32,621 nt of DNA from Spirochaetales bacterium. GTDB lineage: Bacteria; Spirochaetota; Spirochaetia; Treponematales; Treponemataceae. Location: assembly GCA_028725265.1 (NCBI GenBank), contig JAQYSN010000010.1:1-32621 (forward strand), given 5' to 3'. The position numbers and the translations under genes are program-made. The notes under the pieces were generated by a model. That model worked only from the letters and a program-made list of their open reading frames with translations, ran no database searches and was not told the origin of the DNA. Of the stretch, positions 8,998 through 18,600 are shown piece after piece (the stretch's first letter is position 1; each line of letters opens with the position of its first letter).

Positions 8998-10608
8998 ATG
9001 GCTAAGTTTATCTTTGTAACAGGCGGTGTCGTTTCAGGACTGGGAAAAGGAATTACAGCGGCAAGTCTTGGCCGACTTTTGAAATGTAGAGGCTTAAAAG
9101 TTGCATCGCAAAAACTTGATCCATACATGAACGTAGATCCTGGCACGATGAGTCCTTTTCAGCACGGCGAAGTTTTCGTAACAGATGACGGAGCTGAAAC
9201 AGACCTTGACCTCGGTCACTACGAAAGATTCATCGATGAAAATCTCACGCGCTATTCAAATCTTACAAGTGGCCGCGTTTACTGGAATGTCTTGAACAAG
9301 GAAAGACAGGGGGAATACCTTGGTCAAACAGTACAAATCATTCCTCACGTCACAAACGAAATCAAAGACTATATCATGAAGAATGCTGAAGTTAGCGGTG
9401 CCGATGTCTGCATCATTGAAATCGGGGGAACAACCGGTGACATTGAAAGCCAACCATTTTTGGAAGCCATCAGACAGCTCGCACTTGAAGTTGGCCGACG
9501 AAACTGCCTTTTTATTCACGTCTGTCTTGTTCCATACATCAGCGGATCCGATGAATTCAAATCAAAGCCAACTCAACATTCAGTAAAAGAACTTATGGGC
9601 GTAGGTATTCACCCTGACATCATTGTTTGCCGATGTGACAAAAACATTCCTGTTGAAATCCGAAAAAAGATTTCACTTTTCTGTAACGTAAGCGAAGACT
9701 GTGTAATCAACAATACGACCTGCAAAAGTCTCTACGAAGTTCCTCTTATGCTTCATGCACAAAATATGGACGATGTTACATGCCGAGAGTTAGGTTTTGG
9801 AAACAAAGCTGATTATCCAGAACTTGCATCTTGGTCAAAAATGGTCGAAAACATCCATAGCCGAAAAGGAAAAATCCAAGTTGCGCTTGTTGGAAAGTAC
9901 GTTAAACTCCACGATTCGTATCTTTCGATTGTTGAATCACTTAACCACGCAAGTTTTGTTGTCGGAAAAAATGTCGATATAAAATGGGTCGACAGCGACG
10001 AAATAACAGATGAAACGGCGCCGAAAATTTTTGAAGACTGTGACGGAATCATTTTACCAGGAGGCTTTGGACAACGCGGAATCGAAGGCATGATTTGCGC
10101 CTGTCGATATGCAAGAACTACAAAGCTTCCTTATTTTGGAATCTGTTTGGGAATGCAGATTGCGGTAATTGAATTTGCCCGCTCTGTATTGGGCTTTAAA
10201 GACGCAAACAGTCGCGAATTTGACGAGCTTTGTGAACACTCCGTAATCGATTTGATGAAAAATCAGGAAGGCGTAATAAAAGGTGGAACGATGAGACTTG
10301 GAAACTATCCGTGTATCGTTAAACCAGGGACAATTCTTTCAAAAGCCTATAAGACATCAGATTCAGAAGGAAAAAACATCATCAACGAACGCCACAGACA
10401 CCGCTACGAATTTAACAATGATTACCGCGAAAAAATGCAAAATGCTGGACTTATCATCAGTGGAACATCACCTGACGAAACTCTCGTTGAAGCTGTTGAA
10501 ATCGAAGGCCAGTTTCACATTGGAGTTCAGTTCCATCCTGAATTCAAGAGCCGTCCAAACCATGCAGGTCCATTGTTCGTAGAATTCTTGAAAGCCTGTA
10601 AATCATAG
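8998..10608 (+). CDS. pyrG: CTP synthase
   Basis: [61 protein letters not shown]...; class I glutaminase GICLGMQ. Confidence 0.98.
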   Translation: MAKFIFVTGGVVSGLGKGITAASLGRLLKCRGLKVASQKLDPYMNVDPGTMSPFQHGEVFVTDDGAETDLDLGHYERFIDENLTRYSNLTSGRVYWNVLNKERQGEYLGQTVQIIPHVTNEIKDYIMKNAEVSGADVCIIEIGGTTGDIESQPFLEAIRQLALEVGRRNCLFIHVCLVPYISGSDEFKSKPTQHSVKELMGVGIHPDIIVCRCDKNIPVEIRKKISLFCNVSEDCVINNTTCKSLYEVPLMLHAQNMDDVTCRELGFGNKADYPELASWSKMVENIHSRKGKIQVALVGKYVKLHDSYLSIVESLNHASFVVGKNVDIKWVDSDEITDETAPKIFEDCDGIILPGGFGQRGIEGMICACRYARTTKLPYFGICLGMQIAVIEFARSVLGFKDANSREFDELCEHSVIDLMKNQEGVIKGGTMRLGNYPCIVKPGTILSKAYKTSDSEGKNIINERHRHRYEFNNDYREKMQNAGLIISGTSPDETLVEAVEIEGQFHIGVQFHPEFKSRPNHAGPLFVEFLKACKS

Positions 10609-10643
10609 TTTATACTTATAAAAAAGTTTAGGAGGAAATCCAC

Positions 10644-11858
10644 ATGTACACCAAGCAGGAAGTTTTGGACTTTATCAATGAAGAGGACGTAAAATTTATC
10701 CGTCTTGCTTTTTTCGACATCAGAGGAAAACAAAAAAACATATCGATTATGCCTTCTGAATTGCCAAGGGCCTTTGAAGACGGAATTCTTTTCGATGCTT
10801 CTGCCATCTACGGTTTTGAAAGTCCAGATGGATCTGATTTGTTTTTAGTGCCGGATCCTTCTACAATCATGATAATTCCATGGCGACCTTCAACAGGAAA
10901 AGTCGTCCGTATGTTTTGTAATATAAAAACGACTGATGGACAGCCTTACGCAAAAGACTGCAGGACTCTTTTACAAAATTCTGTTAAAACCTTACAAAAA
11001 GAATGCGGAATTTCAATGATGATAGGGCCGGAAGTTGAGTTTTATCTTTTTAAACTTGATGAAAACGGAGAACCGACGGAAGAACCGTTTGATCATGCAA
11101 GTTACATGGACATTGCCCCGGAAGATAGGGGTGAAAATATAAGACGAGAAATCTGCTTTACGCTTGAACAGATGGGAATCACCCCGGAAGCAAGCCATCA
11201 CGAGGAAGGACCTGGACAAAATGAAATAGACTTCCGCTATTCTGATGCACTTACATCTGCTGACAACACATCAACTTTCAAATGGGTTGTATCAACAAAA
11301 GCTGCTGCAAACGGACTTTGGGCAACTTTCTCGCCAAAGCCAATTCAAAAGATGCCGGGAAACGGAATGCACATAAATATTTCCTACATCAATAATTCAT
11401 CCAACAGCTCAAACAACTCTGAGTTACTGCCATATATTTTAGGCGGAATCTTGAAACACATGAGCGAAATGACATACTTTTTCAATCCTTCTAAAGAATC
11501 GTACGACAGGCTTGGAAGTTTTAAGTCTCCAAAATACATTTGTTGGGGCAAACACAACCGCTCCGTTTTGATTAGGGTTCCGATTGAAAACGGAAAAAAT
11601 GGAACAAGATTAGAAATTCGTTCGCCAGACCCTTCATGCAACCCTTACATTTGTTTCAGCCTAATTATTCACGCCGCGTTGGATGGAATAAAAAACAAAA
11701 TCGAGCCTCCAAAAGCAATTGAAGACAATCTTTTTGAAATAACCAGCGCCGAAGCTGCAAAATTTGGGCTATGCCAACTTCCTTCATGTTTGGAACAGGC
11801 AGAAGAAATTGCCAAAAGCAGCGATTTTATAAAATCAGTCCTAAAAGGCATAATATAA
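10644..11858 (+). CDS. glnA: glutamine synthetase, type I-like (about 404 aa)
   Basis: GPEVEFYLF...HHEEGPGQNEIDFRY...GNGMHINISY...RLEIRSPDPSCNPY; RBS AGGAGG. Confidence 0.93.
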   Translation: MYTKQEVLDFINEEDVKFIRLAFFDIRGKQKNISIMPSELPRAFEDGILFDASAIYGFESPDGSDLFLVPDPSTIMIIPWRPSTGKVVRMFCNIKTTDGQPYAKDCRTLLQNSVKTLQKECGISMMIGPEVEFYLFKLDENGEPTEEPFDHASYMDIAPEDRGENIRREICFTLEQMGITPEASHHEEGPGQNEIDFRYSDALTSADNTSTFKWVVSTKAAANGLWATFSPKPIQKMPGNGMHINISYINNSSNSSNNSELLPYILGGILKHMSEMTYFFNPSKESYDRLGSFKSPKYICWGKHNRSVLIRVPIENGKNGTRLEIRSPDPSCNPYICFSLIIHAALDGIKNKIEPPKAIEDNLFEITSAEAAKFGLCQLPSCLEQAEEIAKSSDFIKSVLKGII

Positions 11859-11874
11859 AATAGGATACTTTCAA

Positions 11875-12444
11875 ATGGATACGGAAAGTCATAGCGTTTT
11901 GCTAGTTTCGAAAGACAAAAAAATTATATCTCAGATTTCAACTTTTCTTGTACCGCCGCTTTTTGAACTTAAAACTACATCTGATTTTAATGAGGCAAGA
12001 AGACTGGCAAATGAAAGGACATTCAACATCATCATTGTCGATTCAGGAGATGGCTACGAAACAGACTTTGCTATCAACGTTGCCGATTCATATTCTGCCA
12101 TCATTTTGATGGTTCCTTCAGAACATTTCGACGAAATTTCATATCGAGTCGAAGGCTACGGAATTCTAACAATTACAAAGCCCTTTGAAGCCTTTTATTT
12201 TTACAACATAATGAAAATTGCAATAGCAGTCCGTTATAAAATTCAGATTTTGTCATCGCAAACAACAAAGCTCAAAGTGAAAATGGAAGAAATTCGGTTA
12301 GTTAACCGTGCAAAAATGCTTTTGATGCAACATCTAAAAATGACAGAACAAGAAGCACACCGTTATATCGAAAAAGAATCCATGGACAGAGGCCTCAAGC
12401 GAATTGCAATGGCCGAAAAAATTATAATTACTTACCAAAACTGA
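11875..12444 (+). CDS. ANTAR-domain RNA-binding regulator with degenerate receiver-like N-terminus
   Basis: C-terminus EEIRLVNRAKMLLMQHLKMTEQEAHRYIEKESMDRGLKRIAMAEKII matches the ANTAR pattern; N-terminus is receiver-like but has SKDKK where the acidic pair should be. Confidence 0.88.
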   Translation: MDTESHSVLLVSKDKKIISQISTFLVPPLFELKTTSDFNEARRLANERTFNIIIVDSGDGYETDFAINVADSYSAIILMVPSEHFDEISYRVEGYGILTITKPFEAFYFYNIMKIAIAVRYKIQILSSQTTKLKVKMEEIRLVNRAKMLLMQHLKMTEQEAHRYIEKESMDRGLKRIAMAEKIIITYQN

Positions 12445-12446
12445 TT

Positions 12447-13997
12447 TCACACAGGGTACACACCGCTAAAGCATCCTTCGCACCAGCCTTCTTTGCAAAC
12501 GGATTCATTACAATCAAGGCAACTTTTCAAAGCTGAAATCATCCCTTTGCGACTAATAAAGGCAAGCGAATCAGCTCCGATTTCCTTTCTGATTTCTTCA
12601 AGTTCGTGAGTACTTGAAATCAACTCGTTTTTGCTCGGAGTATCAATTCCAAGATGGCATGGAAATTTTACCTGAGACGACGACACCTTGAAGTGGACCT
12701 CTTTGGCACCAGCGCGTCTCAAAATCTCTACAAGGCGCCGGCTTGTAGTTCCACGAACGATTGAGTCGTCAATCACGACAACCTTTTTCCCTTCAAGGTC
12801 GCTTTTTATCGCGTTGAGTTTTACGAAAACCATATCTTCACGCTCCTTTTGAGTCGGTGCGATAAAGGTTCTTCCTATGTATTTATTTTTTATAATGCCG
12901 GTAACGTAAGGGATTCCGCTTTCTTTTGCATAGCCCATCGCGGCTCCTATTCCACTATCAGGCACTCCGATTACTACATCGGCCCTTACAGTGCTTTCTT
13001 TCGCCAGTTCTTTTCCAAGCGCGTATCTAGCCTTTTGGACGGAAATGCCGTCAATCACAGAATCTGGCCGAGCAAAATAAACGTATTCGAAAATACAGGT
13101 TTCTTTCTTTTCATTGGCATACATAATCGATTTTATGCCATCTTGATTCACCACGACCATTTCGCCAGGTTCAATATCGCGGACAAAATCCCCGTTCACA
13201 GAATCAATCGCACAAGATTCGGAAGCAAAAATATAAGATATGTTGGGGGGCGTTCCCCCCTGCGCGCCCATTTCATTGGTCGCTACCCCCTGTGCGGGGG
13301 TTATGTCACAAGGTCGCTCAGGACCTATTTCGCCCCCCGCAACGCCCCCGTTTATTGTACCAAGGCAAAGCGGTCTGATTCCGTTTGGATCACGCACCGC
13401 AATAAGCATATTTTCCGTCATGATACAAAGAGCGAACGAGCCTTTTATAATGGAAGCAGTTTCTTTTACGGCCTCTACAAAGCGCATCTGCTTCTCTTCC
13501 TCGCTCGACTGCTCAAGGACGGTTCTTCCAAGGTGGCCGCCCTTTTCAATGTATTTTCGGACGATAAGTTTAAGGATAACTTCGCTATCGCTAGTCGAAG
13601 AAAACGTACTTCCGCAATCCTCAAGCATCTCCCTAAGTTCTGAATGGTTTACCAACTGACCATTATGGGCAAGTGCAATAGAACCGTTTTTGAATGAATT
13701 CAAGAACGGCTGGGCATTTTCTATCGTGCGGCCACCGGCTGTTGCGTAGCGAACATGGCCAAGCGCAATCGAACCTGAAAGCTTTTCGAAGTCTTGCATT
13801 TTGAACACTTCACTTACAAGCCCAATCCCTTTGTGCAGCCTAATTTGATTTTGTTTGCCTTCACAACTCTGACTTACGGCAATTCCGGCACTTTCCTGTC
13901 CCCTGTGCTGTAACGATGTCAGGGCAAAATATGACAAAACCGATGCATTTTCAGCTCCATAAATTCCAACAACGCCACATTCATCACGCAAACCCAT
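12447..13997 (-). CDS. purF: amidophosphoribosyltransferase
   Basis: MGLRDECGVVGIYGAENASVLSYFALTSLQHRGQESAGIAV...VVVIDDSIVRGTTSRRLVEILRRAGAKEVHF. Confidence 0.97.
   Translation of the reverse strand: MGLRDECGVVGIYGAENASVLSYFALTSLQHRGQESAGIAVSQSCEGKQNQIRLHKGIGLVSEVFKMQDFEKLSGSIALGHVRYATAGGRTIENAQPFLNSFKNGSIALAHNGQLVNHSELREMLEDCGSTFSSTSDSEVILKLIVRKYIEKGGHLGRTVLEQSSEEEKQMRFVEAVKETASIIKGSFALCIMTENMLIAVRDPNGIRPLCLGTINGGVAGGEIGPERPCDITPAQGVATNEMGAQGGTPPNISYIFASESCAIDSVNGDFVRDIEPGEMVVVNQDGIKSIMYANEKKETCIFEYVYFARPDSVIDGISVQKARYALGKELAKESTVRADVVIGVPDSGIGAAMGYAKESGIPYVTGIIKNKYIGRTFIAPTQKEREDMVFVKLNAIKSDLEGKKVVVIDDSIVRGTTSRRLVEILRRAGAKEVHFKVSSSQVKFPCHLGIDTPSKNELISSTHELEEIRKEIGADSLAFISRKGMISALKSCLDCNESVCKEGWCEGCFSGVYPV
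13243..13350. repeat. in-frame GC-rich repeat insertion in purF with terminal inverted repeats
   Basis: Minus strand GGGGGCGTTGCGGGGGGCG...CAGGGGGTAGCG...GGGGGGAACGCCCCC; encodes GGVAGGEIGPERPCDITPAQGVATNEMGAQGGTPPN between RPLCLGTIN and ISYIFASESCAID. Confidence 0.8.
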
Positions 13998-14007
13998 TTT
14001 TCAGTCC

Positions 14008-15615
14008 TTATCTATCGGCATCAAAAGCCAAATATTCATCAATCTGGAGGGCACATTCACGCCCCTCGGCAATCGCCCAAACCACAAGGGACTGTCCTCG
14101 ATGCATATCCCCACAAGCAAAAACCTTTTCTTTAGTCGTTGCAAAACCTGTCGGACTCGTTGAAAAAGATTTTGCAGGTTCCTGCGAATTTTGTATGACA
14201 GATTTTACGCATCCCCTTTCTCCAAGTTCCACGTCAAAAGCATTTGCAGTGTATTCTTCACAACCAACAAATCCAGCTGCTACCAAAAGAAGTTCACATG
14301 GAAGAATTTTTTCAGTTCCTTCTCGTTCAACAAGTTTTCGCACCCCATCGCCCATTTTAAATTCGACTTCCACAGTTTTCACTGCCGTAATGTGACCATC
14401 CCGACTGATAACTTCTTTTACAGTCGTTTCATAAATTCGTGGATCATGGCCGAATTTTGCAATTGATTCTTCAGCGCCGTAATCGACTTTCAAAACTTTT
14501 GGCCACTGAGGCCAAGGATTTGATGGACTTCGTTCAACTGGCGGGCAAGGCATCATTTCAATCTGCGTAACTGATGCACAACCTAACCTGATAGCAGTTC
14601 CGCAACAGTCGTTTCCTGTATCTCCGCCTCCAACGATTATTACATTTTTTCCTTCAAGTTCTATTCCGTAACGTTCTCGAAGCATCTGCGAAATCTGTCC
14701 GTTAGTCGGCTCCATATTGATTTGCTTTAAAGCGTCTCCCGTCGAAATTACGCACTTTGTTACAGATTTCAGAAAATCAACTGCAAACATCATTCCGCCT
14801 GAAGCGCCGTTATTTTCAGTATTCAGATTTTCTATTCCAGCAGCACTAAGACGCCTTGCTTTTTTCGCACCACAACAAAGTGCTACTGCATCGTATTCTG
14901 AATAAATGTGGTCAGCTGAAATTGAGCGTCCTACATCGGCGTTAAAAACAAACTCGACACCTTCTTCTTTCATCAAGTTGATTCGTCTTTCGATTATCGA
15001 TTTTTCCAGTTTCATATTCGGAATACCATACATCAAAAGACCGCCTGCTTTATCTTCACGTTCGAAAACCGTTACGTCGTGACCTCGTCGATTCAGCCAG
15101 TCGGCAACGGCCAGGCCGCTAGGTCCTGCCCCGATTACCGCAACTTTTTTGCCACTTCGATGGGCTGGAACTTGAGGCTTCATGTAGCCACTTTCAAAAG
15201 CCTTCTCGATTATGAAAAGTTCATTGTCGTGAATCGTAACGGCTCCGTCGCCGCAGACAGGATTTCCGCAGTTACAGGCTTTTTCACAAAGGGCAGGACA
15301 TACGCGGCCTGTAAATTCAGGAAAACTAGATGTCTTCAAAAGGCGCCAGGCTGCCATGTCAAATTGACCTTTGTACAACGCATCATTCCATTCAGGAATA
15401 TAATTGTGAAGAGGACAGCCTGTAACCATTCCAGCAAGCTTAATTGCAGATTGGCACATCGGAACACCACAGTTCATACAGCGGGCAGCCTGCTCACGAC
15501 GTTTTTCTTCATCAAGTTTAGGATGAAATTCCTTGAATGTAGCAATACGCTCAAGCGGAAGAATATTTCCGTTTTCAACTCTTTTATAATCCATAAATCC
15601 CGTTGGTTTTGCCAT
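14008..15615 (-). CDS. gltD: glutamate synthase small subunit
   Basis: MAKPTGFMDYKR...RCMNCGVPMCQSA...GCPLHNYIPEWNDALYKGQ...CPALCEKAC...; FAD and NADPH GxGxxG motifs. Confidence 0.97.
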   Translation of the reverse strand: MAKPTGFMDYKRVENGNILPLERIATFKEFHPKLDEEKRREQAARCMNCGVPMCQSAIKLAGMVTGCPLHNYIPEWNDALYKGQFDMAAWRLLKTSSFPEFTGRVCPALCEKACNCGNPVCGDGAVTIHDNELFIIEKAFESGYMKPQVPAHRSGKKVAVIGAGPSGLAVADWLNRRGHDVTVFEREDKAGGLLMYGIPNMKLEKSIIERRINLMKEEGVEFVFNADVGRSISADHIYSEYDAVALCCGAKKARRLSAAGIENLNTENNGASGGMMFAVDFLKSVTKCVISTGDALKQINMEPTNGQISQMLRERYGIELEGKNVIIVGGGDTGNDCCGTAIRLGCASVTQIEMMPCPPVERSPSNPWPQWPKVLKVDYGAEESIAKFGHDPRIYETTVKEVISRDGHITAVKTVEVEFKMGDGVRKLVEREGTEKILPCELLLVAAGFVGCEEYTANAFDVELGERGCVKSVIQNSQEPAKSFSTSPTGFATTKEKVFACGDMHRGQSLVVWAIAEGRECALQIDEYLAFDADR

Positions 15616-15644
15616 AAGTTTCTCCCTCGTATTAAAACTTCGCG

Positions 15645-18600
15645 TTAAGCCGTTACCTTTTTGAAAGCAGCCATGATTGCATCTTCATGTTCTACGCCAT
15701 TTTGTTCCTGCTCAGCTATTTCATTCATTATCTTTAAATAATCGTTCGGAATAATTTTCTTGAATTTACCTTTCCAATTTTTCCAGTTTCCAAGAATTTC
15801 TTTGGCCCTCTGACTACCGGTTTCTTTTGCATGCTCTTCGATAAGTGAGCGAAGATTCTGTTCGTCCGTTATATCGCGGAGAGTCGTGTTTTTATCATCA
15901 AGATCGTACATTTTGACTAGCTCATGATTAAGCCGCTTGTAAAGATCATGATTTTCATCAAGGACATAAGCGATTCCGCCACTCATTCCTGCCGCAAAAT
16001 TTCGACCGATTTTTCCAAGAATTACAGCACATCCTCCCGTCATGTATTCAAGACCGTGATCACCGCATCCTTCAATTACGGCTGTGACACCCGAATTTCG
16101 TACGCAGAATCGCTCTCCTGCGACGCCGTTGATAAAAGCTTTTCCGCTCGTTGCCCCGAAAAGAGCAACGTTTCCGATGATAATATTTTCATCAGCCTTG
16201 CCGCCAAAATCCTTAGCCTTTGTTACGGTAAGTTTTCCGCCGCTCAGCCCCTTTCCAAAATAGTCGTTTGCCTCGCCTTCAAGTTTCAAAGTTACACCCT
16301 TTGGAACGAAAGCTCCGAAACTCTGCCCTGCACCACCTTCACAACTGATGACATAAGAATCGTCGTTCAGTTTGCCCCTAAACTTATTCTGAATCTCACT
16401 TCCGAAAATAGTTCCGAACGTTCTGTCCGTAGACTGAATTTTCACAGCATTTATTTCCTTCTTTTTGTCGAGCATAGGAAGGAGGAATTTCAAATCGGCA
16501 GTCTTTTCAAGAGCGAAATCGTATGTATCGCGATTCTTCTTCCAATCCTCATCACAAAAAGCTATGAGTCGGCTCAAATCCAAAAGATTTGCCCTCTTGA
16601 ATCCCTGCTTTTCTTTCATTTTGAGCAAATCACTTCTTCCGCACATTTCTTCAATGCTTCGAAGTCCAAGCTTTGCCATATATTCCCTAAGTTCCTGAGC
16701 GATGAACTTCATGAAATTTTCGACATATTCAGGTTTACCCGGAAAACGTTTTCTAAGTTTCTCGTTCTGTGTTGCAACTCCAAAAGGACATGTATCAAGA
16801 TTACAAACCCTCATCATTGCACATCCCATCGTAATAAGAGGTGCCGTTGCAAAACCAAATTCTTCGGCCCCCAAAAGGCAGGCTATTGCAACATCTCGAC
16901 CGCTCATCAGTTTTCCGTCAGTTTCTATTACTACCCGGCCACGTAAACCGTTTTGAACCAAAGTCTGATGCGCTTCCGAAAGTCCAAGTTCCCAGGGGAG
17001 TCCTGCATGATGAATTGAACTGATTGGAGCCGCACCCGTTCCACCGTCGTGTCCTGAAATCAAAATGACCTGAGAGCCAGCTTTTGCAACTCCCGCTGCA
17101 ATCGTTCCGACCCCAGCTTCACTTACAAGCTTAACTGAAATTCGGGCTGATCGGTTTGCATTTTTCAAGTCGTAGATGAGCTGAGCCAAATCTTCAATTG
17201 AATAAATATCATGATGTGGAGGCGGTGAAATAAGACTTACGCCTGGAGTTGCAAGACGAGTCTGTGCAATCCATGGATAAACTTTTTTTCCAGGAAGATG
17301 TCCGCCCTCTCCAGGTTTTGCACCCTGAGCCATTTTTATCTGAATTTCTTTTGCACTCAAAAGATATTCTTCGGTTACACCAAATCTGCCTGATGCAACT
17401 TGTTTTATTGCACTATTGTACTCGCTTCCAAGACGTTCTGGTTTTTCGCCACCTTCACCTGAATTTGATTTTCCGTGCAAATGATTCATCGCTACGGCCA
17501 TGCATTTATGAGCCTCTTCGCTGATAGAACCATACGACATCGCACCAGTTTTGAATCGCTGGACGATACTTTCAACGCTTTCAACTTCATCAATCGGGAT
17601 TTCACCTTTCGAAGCAGAATAATTTAGATCAAGCATTGCTCGCAATGTGTGCGGTCTGTTCGTGTCGTCAACAAGATTTGTATATTCCTTGAATCTTTTA
17701 TAGTCGCCGTTTCGAGTTGCTTCTTGAAGTGCAATGATAGTTTCAGGATTATAAAGATGATCTTCAGCATTCGGTCCTCGTCTGAATTTGTGATAACCGA
17801 CACTATCCAAATGCGTATTTTCGGTAAGACCTCGCTCGTTCCATGCCTGTTTATGGTTATATATGATGTCTTCCTCGATTTCCTTAAGACCGATTCCTCC
17901 GACTCGGCTCACTGTGTTGGTAAAGTACTTTTCGATAACATTCTGTGCGATTCCAACTGCTTCAAAAATCTGGGCCGACTGATAGGACTGAATTGCACTG
18001 ATTCCCATTTTTGCCGCAATTTTTACGATTCCGTTGATAAGGCCTTTATTGTAATCATCAATCGCAGTGTGATAGTCTTTGTCCAAAAGTTTTTGGTCGA
18101 TAAGCTCTGCAATTCCTTCATGCGCAAGATATGGATTTACAGCTCGTGCGCCATAAGACAAGCACATAGCAGCCTGATGTACGTCACGAACTTCGGCACT
18201 TTCGAGAATAATCGAAATCTTGGTTCTTTTTTTTGTTCTTATAAGGTACTGTTCGACTGCACTGACTGCAAGCAAAGAAGGAATTGCCGCATGAGATTTG
18301 TCTACTCCACGGTCACTCAAAATTATGATGTTATATCCTTCCTTGTAAGAAGAATCAATTTGTTCAAAAAGCTTGTCTAGGGCACACTCAAGACATTTTC
18401 CGTCTGAACTTGCATTCAACTCTGCAACATCCATCAAAATAGAAAGAGTTTTAGCCCTAAGCCCTTCCTGGTTCAATGCCGCTATTTTTATAAGATCTGT
18501 TCCGGTAAGAATCGGATTATTGATTTCCAAAACTCGGCAATTTTTTCCCTTGATATTCAGCAAATCACCGTCGCTTCCGACATAGACGGTCGTATCTGTT

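Noticed and set aside
13243-13350. GC-rich elements as integron attC sites
   Set aside because: GGGCGTTGCGGG resembles but does not match the GTTRRRY/RYYYAAC core sites, and no integrase is present.
12849-13643. 264-aa plus-strand ORF antisense to purF, and other long antisense ORFs over gltB, carB and glnN
   Set aside because: Shadow ORFs of strongly coding genes; no recognisable domains.
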